Shown here piece by piece: positions 10,401 through 10,999 of a stretch of 10,999 bases of DNA. The notes beneath the pieces are model-generated. The model did not search any database. It was not told where the DNA came from and was given only the letters and a program-made list of their open reading frames with translations. Source of the DNA: Podochytrium sp. JEL0797. Taxonomy: Eukaryota; Chytridiomycota; Chytridiomycetes; Chytridiales; Chytriomycetaceae. Made by a program: the position numbers and the translations under genes. How positions within the stretch are numbered: the first letter of the stretch is position 1; every line of letters begins with the position of its first letter. The DNA is taken from NCBI GenBank assembly GCA_027596195.1, contig JADGJG010000913.1, forward strand, positions 1 to 10,999, given 5' to 3'.

Positions 10401-10713
10401 AAGTCATCGCGATGCCTGGTGGCAGAAACATGACGACATGCCGGAAGCCGTGCTTGAAGAATTCTGGCGGCAGATGCGCCAGAGGAAGAGTGGCTGGTGG
10501 ACCCGCTACTCCAAATGGAGCCGCACCCAAAGGAAAACCGTTGATCCCTTGCCAAGAGCTGTCAATGTTGACCAGGCCGAGCTGCCTGAAAGGGTCGACG
10601 TACCCATCGCCAAACCCCTACCTAGGCGACCGCGGGCTGCCACGCCACCCCGCCCACTAGCTGCCTCTCGAGAAGAGAGGGCAGAAGCGCGCTCAAAACG
10701 AAGAGGGAGTTAG
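604..10713 (+). CDS. gag-pol: Giant Gag-Pol polyprotein with embedded ExoIII/APE1-type endonuclease
   Basis: This is a 3369-residue frame without a stop or visible frameshift. ATG 604 has A at -3 and follows an A-rich leader. Domains in order: coiled-coil N-terminus (about 25-80); hydrophobic stretch (302-370); Gag-like helical region (550-830); CCHC knuckle (876-889); protease (D1101, ILG 1174-1176); RT (1552-1778, YIDD 1717-1720); RNase H (D1866, E1911, D1936, D1979); ExoIII-like endonuclease (2127-2406); integrase (H2C2 2535-2575; D2604, D2664, E2700); unknown insert (2770-3052); GPY/F (3053-3169); chromodomain-like (3239-3291); basic tail. It should yield structural and enzymatic proteins by proteolysis for reverse transcription and integration. 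Part of 959-1724 is probably intronic in at least some transcripts, so the mature polyprotein may start later or lack those residues. Typical Ty3/gypsy Gag-Pol totals are about half this size. Confidence 0.88.
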   Translation: MSDQLSVTDASQDQVMDGTPPTPQPSAEQQRILALERQLAIFQEQETTRLARLAMDQRHFEALESLAAVLEERFKDADEIPRLTREFKELAEVGPVSPDSYVATHRVWDLVERKDKTKSKYIPLAGLDGLTHGVSRVLPLIEFPLSLLPELEAKEFYRGVNQADKFNNMRDFMYAAQHMSKDAAAHVAASAGEFVSAQHVTTQRFRSAKQVAKRHRSECSISDFGDTLPHYNPFFQGMTTMATNPAETVVAATPVALLLVKEGATAGISNLSPHITEFKIKRLLMTKSYSLADLFGNGIIRMYQNFIFYMNIFLLIFPTKVGAYKIIPNPELPFLVEHDAPQLVNVSILDSLFILSLVVVILGHLYLRHHKSRSITIDGSTITLNILGKLVKLDLVHGTEFQGVGSKIGAKQSRVIYLVLCHSVAAFQTLAPRYSEESLKTLFKIIASFPGKTVDDIPPEYVGLKNLAHPQGFTTMEEAVDALDNVFEITQHPVGVADAAVDEEASETSADDSVVAQAYQTPLPIRSTDATRAGVSVPRLPTSRQPLPSLFEPDTLPAIAAMLQTVLTTVARGQEKYTSLSDITKQRLQNCKLNPENAPQYKQLLHGLYEEFVGPKKMLLQSEEDILTRHIVACTVPDGQLAVLFLRLVSSNCTRGNLNEQFMTFFLGNTIQAANMKMAAQWEWASDNAVMEAQLLLMRNSELEPRHRLNRKELVRSYALGFEAKQPRSYAQMVESSIFSASTGVKVSCYDDALDLMDYANYLKTKGFSGATLPPVPAALGSGQENPRRLDSRTNPPPVVGGGRPLANPARKSTSFPQRPPLVTFVSHLEDPSAPDVDITALDNADDFYESIYETFAMHVEDEEKRDEFKKRVFRCFNCEEVGHLRRECTNPPKGDGMNPSLETTEISPIQTVLPRALVDYSSASEGATSGEEEEGPLEIVSLNKKSVGSAPEAAKNWDKQIEETHCDETAMDEEVHYWNCVKPGSLACQAQLFEEFRNQWTAIPLGQSTVSKEVDTAGGIVSCMKKLNLDSNKRVKFDDNVEGAFVDWSFATTSLCMVPSDRNWTKQNQKPQKEGYRKSHGVVHSQGWIGSVFVTDLLLDSCANGAVMDFDFYMSLGNRPPLIPVKKPTLNHGIGGATSVFGFSTILTCIGKAPVLRQPVRYAIIKNCPRPVILGTPQLEQFQVDLLFTIDKVFWGPDLKAHADTLSPELKVAIRGSKTPRLSMPLRYYTEHIPEEVLKANAPKQMRLEEDLVMTRNYKYRANIKLPNSLDHEALSLAGTCFVIGLPELADKGVFITKTIYNSSDILKGSVPIEICYVGMKPLRLPAFSVIATLEGGGQYDVSILNVPEEINGSQTDLATMVTAATHFQPHDNESFLEYLKNGKPEVDTSPPTEGGEPDGELPDTMVTETVPEEGLPLAFDDDELDKIFMKLPKVREIYTGRNALVKNIQRKILRSRPRIRKLLTFLDESDTEDTRNLLMNSTPTRDTSKEEKRDYIPEPEVKDDQEFISKFDLEHMDNLPNLSIKEKLVDMLLEFRGVFTTRMKTGSQTLPEHEIDTKPGARVPHSPPYPEGPGRTAVLREHIQKMLDDNVIRPSKSQYASPVVLAKKPDGSWRFCVDYRKLNEITVPDRYPLPNIEDMFTTIGNRYYFSSVDLQSGFWQIKLDEESKAKTAFISSQGLFEFNVLPFGLTNAPPTFQRLMDVVLAGYKYVFALVYIDDVVIYSDDEDDHLEHIRLILQRMHDYNLKIKPSKCHFFYTDLPFLGHVISKEGLRVDPNKIATLENWPVPKTVKKLQQFLGFANYFKRFVKSFAQTALPLYHLLKETTPWKWTPDCEDAFKTLISKLQKDIVLHNPTETDEFIIECDASSNALGAALYAKGVTSARTARKPIAFISRTLTPVEQRYSNTDREGLACVWAVNCFDKWIWNRPVTIETDHSALVPLFHKGDLTGRFARWAYALSDYDITLVHVPGKSQVVADALSRANIHKAKASADETDIITMFSFRRKDILKKEANSHGGDQGVDETLETFVSEVSMELPPLKNLFQTYVFGLSNNKDEPVPKNKAEHAKSEFVRLFTLLVETDETHKLVSDLSKRILKYRKKEGIKSITDLRKEVKRSPAFKAGQSSLNVLTWNINGFRHVFKKHVKEHDLAKEKMEMQLDHFFNSTDCGVICLQETRMGVNAKSKNIFEAMRNLHQWNCYFNDKNTGYAGVAVIIRKELAQKVDDVIILPEMGDWKDDEGRVITILVGAIAIVTAYIPSGMRKDDRQEFKLQFLEEFKAHCDKLRDTHLVIVAGDFNVAPSPRDVLEFVEKEPGLKDRFRSTITKEEQEWFNSMLVNFHDGFRIKHPHDMGATWTLKTVDGKEYPFWRIDHFLIDKRVSPDCFDIRVNTRNTMSDHLQLRADLKLDHFDVPLVNQSTWIPAEGAQEGENATYVMECYLGLTSLPLFGLDPKKMRELQLKDAHFGEVIRFLEDGTIPVEKDAEEMRTLSRHFVLDNAGLLYLVSDITSKSVRRQPGRIALCAPDSLRREILERHHDDIYSGHLGASKVLPTLMDRFWWPNMASQVKNHIQSCVDCQKSKDHSVKTGFVHPIPLGEFPMERVFVDFMGPMTETEDGNKYVMVLVDSFTKWAEAIPLPDISGPTVAKALVKDVFSRTGIPVFLHSDQGPPFDDKLMRELSKMLGFSKTFTAPYWPRANGPVERLIKTLSQELRAYINQYDYNDWDEILPFILFAYRTHVHSSTGETPFFMYHGRDARLPSDLFFGISPDDPLYPKPTLDPQAGEESDDEPDVFLTEVGHSPRDAKNFRFPNLAIAEFSSLKQFQDKCCKKMHGFHKDEQLFETLRDVFEHFELDVLCLSYEPRRQRSSTSDFPGYFYLRDGSIVSMKDHAYRLNPESDTPIVCTPRQKAKRISVVYARQGTLNIGPPPLSLDDVEGEVKYPFLCTGAVNQVVCVHRCFRPDGSHLDKQQILFDPLKKSSVVFSNSPMWDNSGKFVRVKSPLLSIETDSRHGSYVFVSETSDEMEFETYHVKLDGEALECYILEEDVHTSVPTPDEARVATLRSILLGLQASQDVIKAKVAQNQEKQRELSEENDHAPHEFDIGDRAWLSVPLQGESQRLGVPKKLIFRWVGPVRVIARSGGTSQTHYTVVETFPGGEITCRKVHVSRLRPFVARVPVDSAEDAAALAGDDFEAELKKFEEALLLKQRPRHSHKSKLSGTNLWMARKFDPDFEERDVHDPKLIIKQVLDVAFDRDRSGSFVYRVVALDQSHRDAWWQKHDDMPEAVLEEFWRQMRQRKSGWWTRYSKWSRTQRKTVDPLPRAVNVDQAELPERVDVPIAKPLPRRPRAATPPRPLAASREERAEARSKRRGS
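959..1051 (+). other. Predicted intron 1 (93 nt, in frame)
   Basis: The donor is GTAAGT at 959-964. The acceptor CCCAG ends at 1051 after a strong C/T tract (1031-1050), with possible branch sites in the TTGATTGAAT stretch just before it. The length is 31 codons and it contains no in-frame stop, so retention or removal leaves the frame unchanged. The encoded residues are hydrophobic and Pro/Leu-rich, unlike the charged flanks, which favours real splicing. The intron contains the copy of the 184-233 repeat. Confidence 0.65.
1253..1311 (+). other. Predicted intron 2 (59 nt, frame-switching)
   Basis: The donor is GTGAGT at 1253-1258. A branch-like TATAAC lies at 1294-1299 and the pyrimidine-rich acceptor CTTCTTTCAG ends at 1311. 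Fifty-nine is not a multiple of three, so splicing moves translation into the frame that ends at TAA 1410-1412, whereas retention keeps the 3369-codon frame open. The sequence is compact and matches fungal-type introns in size and signals. Confidence 0.65.
1413..1724 (+). other. AT-rich junction segment with hydrophobic reading and possible third intron
   Basis: This stretch is visibly richer in A/T than its surroundings, especially up to about 1560. In the long frame it reads as two hydrophobic segments (residues about 302-325 and 347-369) that would be membrane-spanning, which is odd for a Gag region. An AATAAA is at 1440-1445. GTGAGC at 1639 and GCAG ending at 1724, with CTTAC at 1710-1714, form a plausible 86-nt intron. 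Using it, ATG 1619 (A at -3; its upstream frame is closed by TAG 1607-1609) would enter the long frame at 1725 and give a 3002-aa Gag-Pol. This may therefore be an inter-ORF spacer, not coding sequence. The two readings cannot be decided without RNA. Confidence 0.45.
1725..3300 (+). other. Gag-like region with capsid-like helices and CCHC zinc knuckle
   Basis: Residues about 550-830 are mostly helical, polar and aromatic-containing, as in Ty3/gypsy capsid domains, with stretches such as LVRSYALGFEAKQPRSYAQM. This is followed by a Pro/Arg-rich linker. The zinc knuckle at 3229-3270 (residues 876-889) has the spacing C-X2-C-X4-H-X4-C (CFNCEEVGHLRREC), the standard nucleocapsid motif for packaging RNA. 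Residues 375-545 before the capsid-like part are of unknown function and include an acidic Ala/Asp/Glu/Ser segment. The knuckle assignment is secure; the capsid assignment is by position and composition only. About 30 codons after the knuckle a possible short intron (ending 3336) would close the Gag frame at TGA 3360-3362. Confidence 0.75.
3856..4203 (+). other. Retropepsin-like aspartic protease domain
   Basis: The segment LLLDSCANGAVMDF has D1101 as the likely catalytic Asp after a hydrophobic strand, and VILGTPQLEQF (ILG at residues 1174-1176) matches the conserved ILG motif near the C-terminal end of retroviral and retrotransposon proteases. The spacing of about 73 residues between them is normal. 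The domain would work as a homodimer to cut the polyprotein. The catalytic triplet reads D-S-C-A rather than D-S/T-G-A; the Gly to Cys change is unusual in this family. Position between the zinc knuckle and RT supports the call. Confidence 0.72.
4204..5256 (+). other. Long protease-RT spacer with a possible beta-domain
   Basis: About 350 residues separate protease from RT, much longer than in simple Ty3/gypsy elements. Residues about 1255-1345 look strand-rich and end in PLRLPAFSVIATLEGGG, which resembles the short beta-domain that follows protease in some gypsy-like and related elements (the pattern V-N-x-P-x-x-L-x-x-G-T-x-I-A-x-L). Then comes an acidic Pro/Glu/Asp/Thr-rich linker (4771-4890) and a basic RKIL-RSRPRIRK patch (about 4954-4995). 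The end, up to the TLPEHEID stretch, is the usual lead-in to RT. I do not recognise a named domain. Confidence 0.5.
5257..5937 (+). other. Reverse transcriptase domain
   Basis: All hallmark Ty3/gypsy RT blocks are present: LPEHEIDTKPGA, YASPVVLAKKPDGSWRFCVD, YRKLN, the SSVDLQSGFWQI block with the first catalytic Asp, FEFNVLPFGLTNAPPTFQRL, and the catalytic YIDD at residues 1717-1720 (5752-5763), followed by FLGHVISKEGL. It copies the element RNA into cDNA. No catalytic residue is missing. The usual connection segment (VPKTVKKLQQFLGFANYFKRF) follows at 5938-6174 and leads into RNase H. Confidence 0.97.
6175..6555 (+). other. RNase H domain
   Basis: The segment IIECDASSNALGAALY holds D1866, TDREGLACVWA holds E1911, ETDHSAL holds D1936, and VVADALSR holds D1979. 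This is the complete D-E-D-D catalytic set of Ty3/gypsy RNase H. It degrades the RNA strand of the RNA:DNA hybrid during reverse transcription. The closing VPGKSQVVADALSR motif is typical of the family. What follows is not integrase, as in ordinary elements, but a 140-residue linker and an endonuclease domain. Confidence 0.95.
6556..6981 (+). other. Linker between RNase H and the endonuclease domain
   Basis: These roughly 142 residues (1985-2126) are rich in Lys, Glu, Asp and Leu, probably helical, with several basic clusters (FRRKDILKKE, RILKYRKKEGIKS). No known motif was found. It could be a DNA-contacting or tether segment captured together with the endonuclease, but nothing in the sequence proves this. 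Confidence 0.4.
6982..7821 (+). other. ExoIII/APE1-type endonuclease (EEP superfamily) domain inside pol
   Basis: Every active-site block of the exonuclease III / AP endonuclease family is present in order. LTWNINGFR carries N2134 (N2136 sits at the APE1 D70 position). ICLQETR carries the metal ligand E2176. TAYIPSG carries Y2257. VAGDFNVAP carries D2296 and N2298. WRIDHFLID carries D2371, with W2368 at the abasic-pocket position. SDHLQL carries D2396 and H2397. The segment EEQEWFNSM...FHDGFRIKHP is typical of ExoIII/APE1 rather than of LINE-type endonucleases. At about 280 residues it is full length, so cleavage at abasic sites or 3'-end processing of DNA is plausible. Its place between RNase H and integrase of an LTR element is highly unusual. 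The family call is secure; its role in the element is unknown. Confidence 0.93.
8077..8910 (+). other. Integrase: H2C2 zinc module and DD35E catalytic core
   Basis: The N-terminal module reads HHDDIYSGHLG ... SCVDCQKSK, giving H2535-X6-H2542-X29-C2572-X2-C2575, the zinc-binding H2C2 fold. The core holds D2604 (FVDFMGP), D2664 (LHSDQGPPF) and E2700 (NGPVERL); exactly 35 residues lie between the second Asp and the Glu, the DD35E signature. ILPFILFAYRTHVHSSTGETPFFMYHG ends the core as in other gypsy elements. It would insert the cDNA into the host genome. The usual SDQGTEF / SDQGPNF motif is SDQGPPF here; all catalytic residues are kept. Confidence 0.95.
8911..9759 (+). other. Unrecognised domain of about 280 aa inserted in integrase
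   Basis: In ordinary Ty3/gypsy integrases the core is followed within roughly 50-80 residues by the helix and FxxGDxVWL strand of the GPY/F module. Here residues 2770-3052 intervene. The segment opens with an acidic linker (EESDDEPD), then a helical part (EFSSLKQFQDKCCKKMHGF...), then a strand-rich part with several Cys residues (CTGAVNQVVCVHRC) and many aromatic and beta-branched residues. It ends at the helix RVATLRSILLGLQASQ that normally precedes GPY/F. I recognise no family. It could be a captured host domain or a lineage-specific targeting module. Confidence 0.6.
9760..10110 (+). other. Integrase C-terminal GPY/F module
   Basis: A helix with many Gln and Lys (residues 3055-3090) leads into FDIGDRAWL, then KLIFRWVGPVRVI with G3129-P3130, and ends at CRKVHVSRLRPF (3158-3169). 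These are the landmarks of the GPY/F module of Ty3/gypsy integrases, which helps multimerise the enzyme and bind DNA. The third position is Val (GPV) instead of Tyr or Phe. Confidence 0.85.
10318..10476 (+). other. Degenerate chromodomain-like segment
   Basis: Residues 3239-3291 follow the chromodomain pattern: a first strand LIIKQVLD, a strand FVYRVVALD in place of the canonical YLVKWKG, and a closing helix AVLEEFWRQM, which matches the LLEEFW-type helix of retroelement chromodomains. The aromatic cage residues of canonical chromodomains are largely replaced, as in the group II chromodomains described for chromoviruses. It may guide integration to chromatin. The remaining tail to residue 3369 is Arg/Pro-rich and basic. 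The assignment is by pattern and position only. Confidence 0.5.
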
Positions 10714-10999
10714 TGGCTCTTCTTGGGCGCGTAGGTGGAGATGTTTGGAGAAGGGAGGTGCTATGGTGGGATTGTTGTATATAGGTGTGGTTTAGATGGA
10801 GGCTGATGATTGGACGGATTTGGGGACCCCTCGGCCACTGCGAGTTTGCTTGTCACGACACCAAGTTGACGGAGCAACTCCCGGGTTATTTTCGAGGCCA
10901 CTGTGAGATTCCCATCTCACGGGGGGTTGGTTGAGTTTGTTCTTTAGTTAGTTGTTGGATGTATTCAGTTTTGGGCTTGGGATTTTTCTCCGCGGGCGG
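10714..10999 (+). other. Non-coding 3' region with a polypurine-tract candidate
   Basis: This G/T-rich non-coding stretch follows the stop codon. GGAGAAGGGAGG at 10747-10758 is 12 purines followed by TG (10759), the form expected for a polypurine tract and the start of a 3' LTR, but no copy of what follows is found in 1-603. A shorter purine run lies inside the end of the gene (10700-10709). A perfect hairpin lies at 10903-10920, and a 12-base near-repeat at 10833-10844 and 10896-10907. No gene or clear poly(A) signal is seen. Confidence 0.4.
10903..10920 (+). repeat. Perfect hairpin GTGAGAT-TCCC-ATCTCAC
   Basis: Seven exact base pairs enclose a four-base loop, with one further wobble and one C-G pair outside, followed by a run of six G residues. 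It overlaps the second copy of a 12-base near-repeat (GGCCACTGYGAG at 10833-10844 and 10896-10907). No function can be assigned; it could be a structured RNA element near the 3' end of the transcript. Confidence 0.45.

Larger units (their letters stand above)
1..10999 (+). mobile_element. Ty3/gypsy-like LTR retrotransposon, termini not resolved
   Basis: The domain order Gag zinc knuckle, protease, RT, RNase H, integrase, GPY/F, chromodomain-like is that of Ty3/gypsy elements, in which RNase H precedes integrase (copia elements have integrase before RT). The coding body is 604-10713. Comparing 1-603 with 10714-10999 by eye, I find no shared stretch of useful length, so no LTR pair, target-site duplication or certain primer-binding site can be marked. 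The left 600 bases have LTR-like signals (TATTTAAG at 226-233, AATAAA at 314-319 and 346-351), so they may include part of a 5' LTR. The matching 3' copy would then lie beyond 10999. No env-like gene follows pol. The element assignment is firm; its boundaries are not, and I use the window ends only as outer limits. Confidence 0.9.

Noticed and set aside
10700..10713. GAAGAGGGAG before the stop as the polypurine tract
   Set aside because: It is inside the coding end and is not followed directly by TG; the run at 10747-10758 fits better.

Overview
The window holds most of one very large LTR-type retrotransposon of the Ty3/gypsy (Metaviridae-like) group, on the + strand of a eukaryotic genome. 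One uninterrupted frame runs from ATG 604 to TAG 10711-10713 (3369 codons), about twice the usual Ty3/gypsy Gag-Pol length. Short GT-AG introns with pyrimidine-rich acceptors, a TATA box, an A-rich leader and balanced codon use suggest a fungus or another microbial eukaryote. Repeat copies in the flanks differ mostly by transitions, which would fit a fungus, but I cannot name the organism.

Layout. 1-603 is non-coding: diverged short repeats, LTR-like signals (TATTTAAG at 226, AATAAA at 314 and 346), then CACGTG, TATAAAAA and an A-rich leader just before ATG 604. 604-1412 reads as a small first ORF with two introns; splicing gives a 218-aa protein with a Gly/Arg/Asn-rich tail, while the unspliced frame stays open into the polyprotein. 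1413-1724 is AT-rich, encodes hydrophobic segments in the open frame, and carries a possible third intron. 1725-3300 is Gag-like (helical capsid-like region, CCHC zinc knuckle). Then come a retropepsin-like protease (catalytic motif DSCA), a long PR-RT spacer, reverse transcriptase (YIDD), RNase H, a lysine-rich linker, a complete ExoIII/APE1-type endonuclease domain (6982-7821), integrase (H2C2 zinc module and DD35E core), an unrecognised insert of about 280 aa, a GPY/F module, a degenerate chromodomain-like segment and a basic tail. 10714-10999 is non-coding with a polypurine-tract candidate and a perfect hairpin. No matching LTR pair is visible, so the 3' LTR, and perhaps part of the 5' LTR, lies outside the window.

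The most unusual feature is the AP-endonuclease-like domain with its full catalytic residue set, placed between RNase H and integrase of an LTR element. Such nucleases normally belong to non-LTR retrotransposons (N-terminal to RT) or to cellular DNA repair. The second point is the 5' intron arrangement, which could switch between a small Gag-like protein and the giant polyprotein. All catalytic motifs look intact and the frame has no break, so the copy is probably young.
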